This document shows, one piece after another, positions 48,604 to 60,750 of a stretch of DNA of 64,000 nucleotides (position 1 is the stretch's first letter; each line of letters starts with the position of its first letter). The stretch comes from Batillaria attramentaria. Taxonomy: Eukaryota > Mollusca > Gastropoda > Batillariidae. The stretch covers positions 407,501 through 471,500 of the forward strand of contig JACVVK020000333.1 of the NCBI GenBank assembly GCA_018292915.2. The letters run 5' to 3'. The notes beneath the pieces are model-generated. The model made no database searches, was not told where the DNA came from, and saw only the letters and a program-made list of their open reading frames with translations. The translations under genes and the position numbers were made by a program.

Positions 48604-49747
48604 TCTAATTTACTATGATTACCGCCATTGCAATACCGTTAACGTGCACTTGTTTGTTGACCCCTGAGCATTATTGTAAGCCTGGCTTGTTCATGTTCAG
48701 AAATTATTTTCCTTTGAACAAACCGTATCAGTTGCAATAAACTTGTTTAAACCAACTGAAATTTTAATTTCCAACCGGTCTCATTCCCTGTGTACTGGTG
48801 AATTTTGCAAAATGCTTGCTTTTATGCTCTGCTCAAGCGATCATGCAAGTAGTAGTGAGTGTCAGTCGTTTGCCCTGCAGTCTCGGCCGTACTAGTAACC
48901 CGCTGTGACTATCTTGAAAGTTTGTGTCGGGGTGTTGGGCTCATAGCCACAAGTGCAGTTTGAAATGCGCGCGGCATTGGTCGTCGTCAGTGGAAAACTC
49001 GCGTTCGCTTCATACAGTCTTCACAAAAAGTTAAGGTCCAGTCAACATGATGATGATGGGTGACAGTTTCAATAAATCAGAAAAAAATAAACGAATAAGA
49101 TTTTTCCCGTAAAAGTCGGTAGCAAGGTTAAGAGGTAATTAGTGAACATGGCGACCACTGTGTGGATGGCATGTGCGCGTCACACAGCATGCTTGGTGCG
49201 TTTGAAAATGTGCAATTTCGGCAAAACTAGACCGAGTTTCAGTGTTCAGTGAGCGATACCTGGGGCTTTCTGCACGGCAAATATGAGATGCAGGTCAAAG
49301 AATGCATCCCTGGTTACTGATGAACTGTGCTCATTTGTTTGCCTACATAAGCCGCCGTTTCAGCGATGTTCAGCACTACACCAGCATGCCACCACGACAA
49401 AAGTTGAATGATATTTGCAAGTGGTCCTTAACTAGTTTTGTGAAGGCTGTAGTAGTAAAAGTCAGTCAATTGCAGCAGCGGCCATTTCACATGGATACCT
49501 CGGTCCTGACTGATTCAGTTTGCCTGACCGTGAGCCGGTACATTACGCCTTCCAGCTGTGAACAGGAAATCACTCGGAAGGCGTACAGAGTACTCCATGC
49601 ACATGTCCCCAGTTGAGAAGTCTAGCATTTTCTCCCTCTGTGTTATTATTAAACTTCCCGCCAAAGCAACGAGATTTTCACGTCTGCCTAACCTTGACAA
49701 TGACACATATCTTTTCCAAGAAATCTTACTCTGTAGGTCAGTCAGTG

Positions 49748-50027
49748 GGTAATCTTGAAGAATAGTATGCGAAATTCTGGGAGCTATTTGCACGCACTTT
49801 TTCGGGTGCTTTCGGTTCTGCTCGATGCAAAGATACATTAGACACCCTCACCCGCTCATTTTGACCTCTCCTTCCCCACATGTGGGTGCAAATAATTTAT
49901 TTCATTTCACAAATAGGGATATGCATGCAAATCCAATGCGCCATTTTGGTTGCTGATCACATGGGCACAATGTCAGAATTTCGTATACTATTCTTCAAGA
50001 TTACACAGTTATTCTTCAAGATTACAC
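49748..50027. mobile_element. MITE in the intron of Sox copy C
   Basis: The ends are inverted copies of GGTAATCTTGAAGAATAGTA continuing TGCGAAATTCTG, with the right end partly doubled. The surrounding intron reads GTCAGTCAGTG/CAGTGCAGCTGTCG, while copy A (about 26513-26530) has the two sides joined, so the insertion is visible by comparison. The interior shares short inverted segments with the element at 4641-5311. Confidence 0.75.
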
Positions 50028-50226
50028 AGTCAGTGCAGCTGTCGTGGCGAAACGAGCGAGTGAAGCATTGTATCGTAACTGAAGATGCTGCGTCCAAGTC
50101 TGTTACCACTCGATATCTAAAGTGGAGATTAAGTAAGGATTAAGAAACCCAGGAACGTTGAACATCACTCCGTACTGATGTAGCCTGCTTCATATTGAAG
50201 TCCGAGTCAGTTTGACCCTGATTGCC

Positions 50227-50323
50227 CCTCACACACCCCAAAGACACTCGCCCAGCCAAGCAGCCAAAGACACGTATGCCAGGAGCAACTTGGCTAAAAG
50301 CCATAGGACGTAAAGCAAGCTAA
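50227..50323 (+). mobile_element. 5'-truncated LINE end in the intron of Sox copy C
   Basis: A 97-bp insert of the same family as at 47652-47895, flanked by the 13-bp duplication GACCCTGATTGCC (50214-50226 and 50324-50336). Confidence 0.85.
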
Positions 50324-50776
50324 TGACCCTGATTGCCGTCCGGCGTACGCCCGGCTTAGTTCGATTCGCACTCAGGCTCGGCGCAGCAAAGTTGAACAGT
50401 GCTTTCTGCACTTCTTTACTAAGATTGTGGAGTGGGACTGATGGCAACTTGCTCTAATTAGCAAATGCCAGAACGCTGAACAGTCTACTGATGCTGCCTT
50501 ACGTTCCGCTGCAGAAGCTGCTTTCTCAATACTGAGCCAGTTTGCAGTATGGTTGACTGAACTGATCGTGCCTCACTGATTCAAATTCGTCGACAAATGT
50601 GAGAACGTTGAACAGTTTATGCCTTCTGTGGGTGCTTCTGACTACGCTAAGTTTGAAGTAGGGTGAAAACTGTGGCCTTAGAGACCCCCCCCCCCCCCCG
50701 GCGCTGGCCCTCAATAGAAGTGTGAAGAGAGGTCAGTACTCCCATTCTGTAGAAGTGTAAGTAGGATGAAAAACGT

Positions 50777-50840
50777 GCCTCATTAGGCGGAACGTTGTTC
50801 AGTAGATGCCTCATTAGGCGGAACGTTGTTCAGTAGATGC
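50777..50840. repeat. 31-bp tandem duplication in the intron of copy C
   Basis: GCCTCATTAGGCGGAACGTT plus GTTCAGTAGAT occurs twice in a row without change. Confidence 0.9.
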
Positions 50841-50936
50841 TTCTGTCTGTATTCAATCAGAGCTGGGCGAAAAGTTGCCCCCTTTTTAAGTTGTTTCTCT
50901 ATAGAGAAACACCTTTATGCGATGGGGCAGAATCAC

Positions 50937-50992
50937 CTACAACACACACTGGACACAGCGCCGTAGAGTACCATGCTTTTCGTCCCCCTTCT

Positions 50993-51037
<45 letters not shown>

Positions 51038-51400
51038 GTGCATGCTAGCACATACAAGTACTGGACAATTGTACACTGACAAGTATGAACTGGACAGACT
51101 TGCTTGCAAAACTGTGATGGCTGCCGCACCGTGACATTTTCGGCAAGGTAGGAAACTGCAGAACTGACGAGGAAAAGCACGTGTTTGGGGGCGGGTCCCG
51201 TCGAGGTGTGTGTGTGTGGGGGGGGGGGGGGGGCGGGGTCAGCACTGCAAAGAGGAAGGGGGGGGGGGTAAAACGGAGGGTGGCCGGCCGTGGAAAGTTG
51301 ACAGAGGGGACGGAGGAGGGTGTCATGAGGCAACACACGTTGACGCGATCTTATCACACGATCAGACTCCTGCCCGACTTCGCGGTGACAGCAAAATGTT
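50937..51400 (+). promoter_or_regulatory. Second Sox promoter module inside the intron of copy C
   Basis: It repeats the unit B upstream module (ACACTGGACACAGCGCCG, then a (CA)n run, then GGCTGCCGCACCGTGACATT, then GCACGTGTTTGGGGGCGGG). It then joins directly, near 51385, to sequence matching the intron of copy A around 26060 (CAGCAAAATGTTTT). A whole first exon is therefore missing between promoter and intron. This marks the remnant of a second gene unit. Confidence 0.65.
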
Positions 51401-52989
51401 TTCAATTCCTCTACGTGGAAAACTATGCGATTGCAGAGCTGCGAAAGTTGGCCATTGCTGTCCGTTTGACATGTGCATACCTCCTGATTTTGCCTGAAAG
51501 TTGAACAGAAAACGTGATCACTTGGAGGTGTAATTTGACTTTTCACCAAAGCACCGAGATACATGCAGTGCATCTCAGTGCCTCACCTAACCTTGACAGT
51601 GACACTGAACGTGTCCCAGAAATCTTACTCTGTAGGTCAGTCAGTGCAGCTGTCGTGCCGAAACGAGCGAGTGAAGCATTGTATCGTAACTGTAGATACT
51701 GCGTCTGTCACTACTCGATAACTAAAGTGCAGACGAAGAAAGAAACCCAGGAACGTTGAACAGCACTCCGTACTGATGAAGCCTGCTTCACATTTGAAGT
51801 CCGAGACATGCGTCTGTCTTTAGTAAGATTGTGAAGCAGGATGATATCTTGCTCCATTCATTAATTGGGAACTCCCAGAACGCCGGCCAGTGCCTAATAT
51901 CGTCCACGTGTACTGATGTAAATGCATTGCCCTACTCTCTGTATAGTCTCTCTGCCGCTACCCTTCTCTCTCCCCCTCCCCTCCCCCTCTCTCGATCAGG
52001 CTTCTTAGTCTGTTAGACATACATCACAGAGCCATTATCGTTTTCTTTTCTTTTTTGGTTTAGCAATACCCGGACTACAAATACAAGCCCCGCAAAAGGA
52101 CGAACAAAGCAGCAAAGCCAGTGAGGACGGACAGCGGGCGAGTGTCCAAGCCTGCCCCTAAAGCCAGCCGAAAGGGAAAGAACTCGTCACGTGGCCAGTC
52201 GGCCGCGGTGGCGGAACCCGTACCAAGCAGCACCAGGCCAGTTTGTCGGAGACTGGACACCAGTGAATACGACTCCCGAGGACATGCTGCGCGCTGGCAC
52301 CCCGCCCCAGTCTATCGTCTACCCCGTCGTCACTATCGTTCAAACCGCCTTGGCTCCAACGGTCTCACAATCCGCCTTGCTCTCACCGGCCGCGTCATCA
52401 GAAGGCTGCGGGTTCGACCCCCTGAGTGATCTGGATGACATTAAAATGAGTGATCTAGTTGGTTTCAGCGAAGTCTGCAACATGAACCCGCTGGATGTCC
52501 CAAAGGATCCTCCCGAGGATCTTTTCGATAACACCACTAGCAACGTCTCCCTTCGAAACTGACTTTCCTCTTCAGTGCGAGGACATGCTGTCTAGTACTG
52601 ACAGTCGATTCTTGACGGATGGACACTAAAATCTTCCCGTCTGTTTCAGTGAACGCTAAAACGGGAACCGTTTAGTACCAGTGCTGTGTGTGTGTGTGTG
52701 TGTGTGTGTGCTTGTGTGAGCTGCTGATAGTGTGACTGAAACCAAAGTGTGACTGATATCGAGGCGTGTGTGCTTGGGTTACGGTTGGTTGTTATTCTTA
52801 CTGCACTGTGAACTTAACGGCCGCTTTTGGTGCCACCGCTTTTAGATCTGTGTTCAACCCGGTATGTGGGTAAACAAAACGAATTCCTGTGGTTTTATTT
52901 TTTTTTCTCCCTCCCCCTCCCCCCCCCCCCCTTCATCCATACCAAACGATATCTCCCCCACCACCCACCCCGCGCTCCCAAATCCTTTC

Positions 52990-53260
52990 GCTTAGGCTGT
53001 TCCATGTTCTATTTCCACGAAAATTGATATGCCGCAAACTGAGACAGAAAGGTGACGTGGTCACGATGGTATACACGTTTGAAATGGATCGCGAATTCCT
53101 CCCTCAGTATTTTGGCCAAACGAACGCCGACGCTCTGTCTAGACTGTCCGCACTGCTCGTGTTCAGTCCGGGTGGCTGGCTGATAACGCCAGAGACCCTG
53201 CATGAGTACTATGCAGTATGCACGCTCTCTGACAACTGCAAAACGTCCCCGCCACCCACA
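52990..53260 (+). other. Extra segment in the 3' region of copy C with a Ty3/gypsy-like motif
   Basis: Copy A lacks this stretch between its CT-rich 3' UTR and GCTCTCTGACAAC. One frame is open across it and contains NADALSRLS (53123-53149), the motif at the RNase H end of Ty3/gypsy polyproteins. No other retroviral-type domain is visible, so this may be a short retrotransposon fragment or chance. Confidence 0.3.
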
Positions 53261-53773
53261 AATATTATTGTTTTACCCATTTCTCGCCAAGTATGGGCAA
53301 AGTGCAAACTGAATAAACTACTCAACAACAATCCTGCCGGAAGGGGGGGGGGGGAGGGAGGAGGGTGGATGACCACCTTGAACCACTCCGGTTCTCCAGT
53401 AATTCACCCACCCAACCCCCTACTTCCCCCTCCCCGCCCTCCACTTCCCTTCCGCCCTCCCCCATTACCCCCTCCTTCCCTTCTATCACGCACAGAGACT
53501 GACGGACAGACTGTACGCGCGTCTGGAACACGCAGACAAACTAGGAATGACTGATTAAATACTTAAGATGCAATTTAGTATGCTGTCTCTTACACTGACG
53601 ATAAAAGATATTTTGAATTCCCGAAGTCACAACCTTTTTGCACTCCAAATGCATCATGCATTAGTCGCTCAGACTTGACTGACTTATCTCCGTGTCTGTG
53701 ATGTTGAAGCCGAGACGCTAACCTATCCATCTTGTCCATTTTTATGTTGTTTCCATAGTAATGGAAACAACAT

Positions 53774-54640
53774 AATAGGACGGGCTAAAATTTCCACGTT
53801 CATAGGCAAGCATCTGTGGTACAAACGCACGTCACTGCCGATCTCCCGCAGAGACGATTTTGCAAGTGTAACTCTGACAATGAAAACTTGCGTCATCGAT
53901 GCTGACGCGTATGATGTTCCGAACGCACTTCTCCTCCTCAGTGAGTGCTGTCTGTGCGGATGTGTGTGCGTGTGTGCGTGTGTGAATTGTGTCCGGGCCC
54001 GTTTCTTCGAAGATACTTAACCGAATGGCTTCAAATTTGGGGTATCCAAATTTATCAAAATGTTACATTAGACGATTCAAGCGTGTGATGATTGCTTAAG
54101 TGATTTGGGAGTTATCGCCCTTTTGAGACAAGTTGGTTGTCTTTCGTGTACAGGCGTAATATTTATTTAAATCACTCAATTTTTTGGCAGTAGATAGCTT
54201 GAATACGGACTCTGAATTGATTCACTACTAGAAAATGGTCGCTCTTATAGTTTTCATGTAAACCGAGCCTGAGTTGACATTGCATGTGAACCCAGTTCAG
54301 ATGCCTATTTCTCCGAAAATACTGAACCGATCGATTTCAAATTTGGGGTTTCTAAATGAATCAAGATTGTTGAATAGAAGGCCCGATCCAGGTACGATTG
54401 CACACATGATTTGCGAGTTATCGCCCTTTTCAAAAAAAAGTGGCTTTCTGGCGTTTAAAGGCGTAATATTTACCTAAACCACTCCATTTTTGGGACATAG
54501 ATAGCATGAATACGGACTCTCAACTGAGTGAATTTTGGAGGTTGTCGCTTTTATACTTTTGGCGTAAACCGTACCTGATGAAAGTGCTGGTGAACACACT
54601 TTAGATCTCAAAATCGCTCCTACTATACATAGATAATGAG
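53774..54640. repeat. Dispersed repeat with 300-bp subunits (plus orientation)
   Basis: Two tandem subunits (about 53995-54290 and 54295-54600) each contain GAACCGATCGATTTCAAATT-type and GCGAGTTATCGCCCTTTT-type blocks and end near GTAAACCGTACC. The same family occurs inverted at 58956-59690 and 59725-60095, and a relative lies at 31850-32740 and at the window's right edge. Confidence 0.75.
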
Positions 54641-55470
54641 CCTGGGGTGCCATAAAAAATATACAAAAAAATTAGAAAAATTCACTGCAGCCGTTGTCGT
54701 CAGTTGACTCGAAAATTTGTACTCGAAGCACATTTCCTTTACACAAGCCACACGCCTCACAAACATCGCAGAAAAGGCACACGCGCACTGACGCAAAACT
54801 GTATCAGCGTCAGTTTGCCGACGTCATGTTTGATTGACGTGGGGGTGTGTCGTCACTTTTCGGAAGTTCTCTATTTGTAGACGGGGAAAGCGGGAGTTTC
54901 ATTGATGTAGTGAGCTTTGTTTTTCCCACTGACTCTCACTCAATAGCATAGTAGAGTGAGAGAACACCACATAGGTCTCAATGGAGCACATGCACAAACG
55001 CGGCTCGCGCAAGTCTGCGTGCGTGCGTGCGTGCGTGCGTGCGCGCGCGCGTATGTCTGTGTGTGTCTGTGTGCGCGCGCGCGCAGCAGACATAACACAT
55101 AGTGAAAAAACGTTCGCCGCGCAGACTTGTCTGTTAAACACATTGAGCCGGTATAAATTCGATCTTTACACTGCGCAGCAGCAACACTTCAATTTTCATG
55201 GGGCTGCTTTCATTGCAAGAATTGTATCCGAGTCAAAGTTATTACGTCAAATGTATTATGCGTCATCCCAATGAGGAAAACGTCATCAGTACTTCTTTGC
55301 TAGTGATCACAAAAACAGGGAACAGAACAAAAAAAATAAAACACAACACAGGAAGCTCTTTTCTTCTGGTTTGACACTTGTGTCATTGCTCTTTATTATT
55401 TTTTTTTAATTGAAGCAGCAGCCTTACTGGTTTCCATACAGTGAGCTGTCAAACGTTTCCACTTGCCAAA

Positions 55471-57744
55471 GGTAACTCGCGTTACACTGTGACACGTACT
55501 TGGCTAAAACACAGAACTGTTATGCAGAATTTACTTTATCTTTATTTGTGAATGCAAGGGGTGTTGTATCACCTACCTAAAACAAGTTTGGTAAAATTTG
55601 GTTGATATCTAATACTTAAAATTAAAACACAACTCATGTGACACTGTAACGCGAGTGACCTGCATACTGAAATTTTTCACAGTGCACAACAAAAACAATG
55701 TATTTCGTCCCAATTTCCCTAACATATAGCACATCAGAACAGCATCACTGTCACCAATACTCTTGTCCCTGGAGACAAATGTACAGTCACCAGCAGATGT
55801 TTTTTCTTAAAAGGTGACCTTGTTACACGTGACACGTGCACTCATCAGCTTGAGACACAGTCACTCTCCTGAACGCGCTCGCCCACACATCCTCCCCCCT
55901 ACACTAGTTGAAGGTAAACGCAAGTCTTCTGCCAGGTGTCAGTGATGGTTGTGCCACTATTGTCTGGATCATGGAGGTTGGATGCCACGCCTGATCAGCC
56001 CAAATGTAGACCCCATCTTCTCCTTAAGATAGTGCAGCAAACATTCACTCTCGCCTTCTGCATCCACAACCTCAAGAACCTACAACACACAGAATACAAC
56101 AGCAGGAATATACACTAGATTTGTATCAATATAAATGTATTTAGGACAAAGAAAATAAGTTTCAAAAAAAAAAAAAAAAAAAAACGCGGACAAAGCACTA
56201 CTGAGAACTTTTTGGGGGGTCTACATTTGTGATAAGAATAAAAACAGCCGTGCATTTGTCTTATGAAAACATTTTAAAATATATATAACTCATTTACCTT
56301 GGCGTAGTAGAGGGTTTCAGTCTGCCTGCGGCCAGTAGTGAAGACTGCCTTCACAAAGTCATCCACCTTGGGAGTTCTGAAAAAAAAGACGCAAGTTTTA
56401 AGCATTTAATAAACACGGAAAATAAGCTTAACTTACTTTTTACGGGGCAAGAAATAGCTTTCATAAAGCGTGAATGGTATACTTTGTGTATGCCATTATT
56501 CCGTCCAAGGTGTCGTGAGTAAGTCCGTACCATACACGTCCTGTGAAACACAGTTACCAGGTCAGGTTAAATGCCACATTTCGAAACTTAAAAAAAAGAA
56601 ATTTGCTAACAGTGCAAATCATTTAATTTCTTCCTAATCTGCCAACACACAAAAAAATGCATATTGCTACTTGTAGGTAGGTAAACCAGAAACAGTGACA
56701 TGATTACATGGGACACACAAATAACCTGTCCCGTGAAACACTGCAACCAAAGACCTTGGATATGTTTCCAAGATCTTTGCTGCAACCAAGAACCTATTTT
56801 CAACCTTATTTTCTCTTTCAAGGTGTATTTTCAAATAGTTGTTTTGATGCAAACCTACATAGCAGTGCAAAGAGAGCAAAAAACTGCACTACTGATAAGG
56901 CAATCAATATTTTTTTCTTATAAAAAGGGTGCACTGGGTAACAACCATTATTGCGACACAGGTTGTGCATTGATTTCTGTGGAAAATGGGTGTCCCGTGA
57001 AACAAAGTTACTAATGTTCCATTATTGACCATCCCGGGGAATTTGTTCAGAGACACCTCCAGTACAAAACCTCGCACGGAGGTTATATCATATCTTTCCT
57101 GTGGTCACTAGAGGCTAAAATGCACTTTTCATGGGACACTGAAGGAGACATGAAGGAATGGGCACTGCCACATCGTTAATTAAGCTGTAGCGCGTGATTT
57201 CATACAAAATATCACCAAAATATTGGGTGAAAAACTAAGTTAAAACATTTCTTCTTACCTTGAAACACCGACGAGTGCAAAAAGTCGCTTCACTGAGCCG
57301 ATGACACTCCAAAATACCGGCAACATGCGATCGTCTTTCGCGCCGGTCACATCGTTACCGGTGAAAGAAAGGCGTGACACGTAACGGTTTTCGGCTTCAG
57401 ATTCGCAGAAATTTCGCTGTTGATGTGTGAAACGTCATCAATCAGCGAGTATAACCTTGGGTACACAAAAATACGGTGTTCTGAGCTGTTGTTTTCGAAA
57501 CTTGTGTTCGGGCACGATCTCTAAACTTTGAAGGTAACTAACGTTTCACTTGTGACACGGCGAAAAATATGCGATCTAAATAAACCAGGAATGCAAACGT
57601 GCTGCTGAAACTGCAGCAAACATCCGCATTGTGATGTAAACTTGCCACATTTGAGGTTTGAGGTACAGAAACGAGTTTACAATGGGCTTTCGACAGCCAA
57701 CTTCGATGCCGATCGAGTGTGACACGCCATGTAACGCGGTTACC
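55471..57744. mobile_element. TIR-like element carrying a small minus-strand gene
   Basis: The left end is GGTAACTCGCGTTACACTGT and the right end, inverted, is GGTAACCGCGTTACATGG. Related motifs (TGTGACAC, GTAACGCG, GTGAAACA, GGGACAC) recur many times inside, in both orientations, as expected for transposase-binding or structural repeats. It holds the three-exon gene at 55904-57326. No target-site duplication is clear. Confidence 0.45.
55904..57326 (-). pseudogene. Three-exon minus-strand gene of unrecognised family (frameshift in last exon)
   Basis: Exon 1 is 57326-57259 (MLPVFWSVIGSVKRLFALVG...), donor CAAG|GTAAGAAG. Exon 2 is 56376-56298 (TPKVDDFVKAVFTTGRRQTE, then TLYYAK), acceptor TTTTTTTTCAG, donor AAG|GTAAATG. 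Exon 3 starts at 56079 after TGTGTTGTAG with VLEVVDAEGESECLLHYLKE. Intron phases (2 then 0) agree across the joins, which strongly supports a real gene. In exon 3 the frame stops at 55969, but a one-base shift near GAGAA/GATGGG continues as VYIWADQAWHPTSMIQTIV to a stop at 55904. That second frame reads like a coherent short beta-rich domain, so a one-base loss or assembly error is likely. Full length would be about 107 aa. I do not recognise the family; its place in a TIR-like element suggests a transposon-borne gene. Confidence 0.55.
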
Positions 57745-58202
57745 GTTAACATTCCCTTCAGTTTCTAAACCAGCAGTACAAAAAAGTATCTTCAGCCGTT
57801 CTTTTTTTATAATTTAACGTCTTGTTATGATGTAGAGATCAAAATTTAGAGTCAGCTTTGTTAACTGACTTCACACGGGACAGATTTGGTTAGCAGGTTG
57901 TCGAGTTCCCTTTTTTGTCGCCATTTTTACCACCATTTTTACCGTTTCTTTTGCAATTTCTCTTTTTGTACAAGCATTTTCAAACTGTCCTTGCTCATGC
58001 TGTTACTTTATTGTTTCATCAAGACACAAACGTCGATTTTTAATAAGTTTGGACTAAATATGTACTGTAAACAACGTTCTAGTGAAGCTACCCCAGTTTG
58101 TGACCACTAGCAAAGAATGACAGTCATAGATTTCAAAGAAAACAACTTGACGTCTCTCTTCCAAAACCAAGATTGGTCTGACAAGCCCGGTCAGTTGTTT
58201 CC

Positions 58203-58318
<116 letters not shown>

Positions 58319-58429
58319 TCCCGTATACATGGCACTACAAAAGAACGACCGTGACGACAGCAGGTGATTAAATGGAAACAACATATTGGGCTGGTCAGTG
58401 GCCATCTTGTTTATTTATTTTTTGATGTG

Positions 58430-58955
58430 TGTGTGTGTGTGTGTGTGTGGGGGGGGGGGTCAAGACTGTTGTAGAAGTCTCGGTGTTCGGTAGATTGCTA
58501 TATTGCATCTAGTTATATTGTGATGTACGTTTTCCACAAGTGTGATATAGATCAGTTGTTACTGTTGTATGAGTTGTCAACTGAAGCCAGAATTTGATGG
58601 AAAAACAATTGTGATATGATGATGGGCAGAGCTAGAAAGGAAAGAGTTGACTCGATACCGGTACGCTGGGTCTCTCGTTGTGCAAAATGGAGCAGCTAAC
58701 ACATGACGTGTACACATATTGCGAGAGGTGAAAGATGATATTTTATTCAACGAAGAGAGAGAGAGAGAGAGAGAGGTGATAATGTACAGAGTAATTATTA
58801 TTTTGCTGGAGAGCAAAACTGGAAGGCAAACCTGGCTATTTGCATCTAAAGATATTTTTTATATACAGTATATTTTTCCAAAGGACTCGCATTCCAAATA
58901 TGTGGTTGTCTTTTTTTGTAATAAAATGTTGAAAACACATTCACTGCCGTCGGTA
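58430..58955 (+). repeat. Left arm of a large inverted repeat (downstream flank of unit C)
   Basis: It matches 44310-44815 downstream of unit B, and in inverted orientation 60245-60750 downstream of unit D. The arms are about 0.5 kb, separated by 1.3 kb of dispersed repeat. It ends at CATTCACTGCCGTCG. Confidence 0.8.
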
Positions 58956-60100
58956 TTTATGCTATCTATTTCCCAAAAAGGGAGTGATTTAGATAAATAT
59001 TACGCCTTTAAACTCCAGAAAGCCAACTTTTCTGAAAACTCGCAAATCATGTGTGCAATCCTATCTGGATCGGGCCCTCTATTAAAACAATCTTGATTTA
59101 TTAAGAAACCCAAAATTGGAAATCGATCGGTTCAGTATTTTCGGAGATACAGGCATCTGAACTGGGTTCACATGCAATGTCAACCGAGGTACGGTTTACG
59201 TGATAACTATAACAGTGACTATTTCCTACTAGTCAGCCTGTTCAGAATCCATATTCATGCTATCTACTGCCAAAAAATTGAGTGATTTAAATAACTATTG
59301 CGCCTGTGAACGACAGACAACCAACTTGTCTCAAAAGGGCGATAACTCCCAAATCACTTAAGCAATCATCACACGCTCGGTTGCTCTAATGTAACATTTG
59401 GATATATTTGGATACCCCAAATTTGATTCCATTCGGTTGAGTATTTTCGGAGAAACAGGCCCGGACACAATTCACACACACACGCACACACATACGAACA
59501 GACGGCACTCGCTGAGGAGAAGCGCGTTCGGCGAACCATACATGTCAGCATCGATGACGCACGTTTTCTTACGTCATTGTCAGAGTTGCAAAATCGTCTC
59601 TGCGGGAGATCGGCAGTGACGTGCGTTTGTACCACAGATGCTTGCCTATGAACGTGAAAAATTTAGCCCGTCCTATGATGTTGTTTCCATTACTCCATTA
59701 CTATGGAAACAACATAATAATGTCATCATTTAGAAATCCCAAATTTGAAATCGATCAGTTGAGTATTTTCGGAGATACAGGCATCTAAACTGGGTTGACC
59801 TGCGATGTAGACTGAGGTACGATTTACATGAAAACTACAAGAGCGACTACATCCAGTATGTGACTGTTCAGAATAAGTGTTCAAGCCATCTACCCCCCCT
59901 CCCCTCCCCCAAACGGAGTGATTTAGATAAATATTACTCCTGTAAACGCCAGACTATCCAACTTTTCTCAAAAGGGTGATAACTCCCAAATCACTTAGCA
60001 ATTGCAAAACGCTCGATTCCTCTAATCACAAATTTGGATACTTGGACACCCCAAATTTGAATTCATTCGGTTGAGTATTTTCGGAGAAACAGGCCTGGAC
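58956..60100. repeat. Inverted copies of the 300-bp-subunit repeat between units C and D
   Basis: Three subunits run in the opposite sense to 53774-54640 (CCGTCCTATGATGTTGTTTC corresponds to the start of that repeat). A palindrome, TGTTGTTTCCAT...ATGGAAACAACA, sits at 59679-59716 between them. Confidence 0.7.
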
Positions 60101-60105
60101 ACACC

Positions 60106-60115
60106 GCACACACCG

Positions 60116-60148
<33 letters not shown>

Positions 60149-60150
60149 CG

Positions 60151-60192
<42 letters not shown>

Positions 60193-60215
60193 CCGCGCGC
60201 ACACACACACACTCA
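60106..60215. repeat. (CA)n/(CG)n alternating purine-pyrimidine tract
   Basis: Blocks of CGCGCGCG and CACACACA alternate for about 110 bp, a strong Z-DNA-prone sequence at the junction between the inverted arm of unit D and the dispersed repeat. Confidence 0.9.
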
Positions 60216-60244
60216 CACATTGTACTCTGAAGCAAAAGAATGAC

Positions 60245-60750
60245 GACGGCAGTGAATGTTTTACATTTTATTACAAAAAAAAACAAGAACAAACAAACAG
60301 CCACATATTTGGAATGCAAGTCTTTTGAAAAAATATACTGTAAATAAAAAATATCTTTTGATGCAAATAGCCTGGTTTGCCTTTCAGTTTTGCTCTCCAA
60401 CAATATAATAATTACTCTGTACATTATCACCCCTCTCTCTCTCTCTCTCTCTCGTCGTTGAATAAAATGTCACCACCTCTAGCAATATGTGTACACGTGT
60501 TAGCTGCTCCATTTTGCACAACGAGAGACCCAGCGTACCGGTATCAACTCTTTCCTTTCTAGCTCTGCCCATCATATCACAATTGTTTTTCCATCACATT
60601 CTGGCTTCAGTTGACAGTTCATACAACAGTAACAACTGATCTATATCACACTTGTGGAAAACATACATCACAATATAACTAGATGCAACATAGCAATCTA
60701 CCGAACACCGAGACTTATACTACTTTTTTTAACAGTCTTGACCCCCCCCC
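60245..60750 (-). repeat. Right arm of the large inverted repeat (downstream flank of unit D)
   Basis: This is the inverted match of 58430-58955. It shows that units C and D are arranged tail to tail. Confidence 0.8.

Larger units (their letters stand above)
47899..52629 (+). pseudogene. Sox-like HMG-box gene, copy C (exon 1 intact, exon 2 broken)
   Basis: Exon 1 is 47899-48291 (131 codons), donor AAG|GTACAGG. It carries an almost typical HMG box ([29 protein letters not shown]). Exon 2 starts at 52064 after TTTGGTTTAG, phase 0, reading [15 protein letters not shown]. Relative to copy A, a deletion at about 52232-52262 removes roughly 330 bp of the central region and shifts the frame, giving a stop at 52429 (about 252 aa in total). 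The ancestral frame resumes as TPVNTTPEDMLRAGT and continues to a second frameshift near 52550; the old stop equivalent is about 52629. The start codon lies in a target-site duplication created by a LINE insertion (47652-47895). The polyadenylation region of copy A has no counterpart, because 53540 joins directly to sequence matching about 1 kb further downstream in unit A. The intron (3.8 kb) holds a second Sox promoter module. Confidence 0.8.

Noticed and set aside
54981..55274. 97-codon plus-strand frame
   Set aside because: Starts in a GCGT/GT tract and has no motif.
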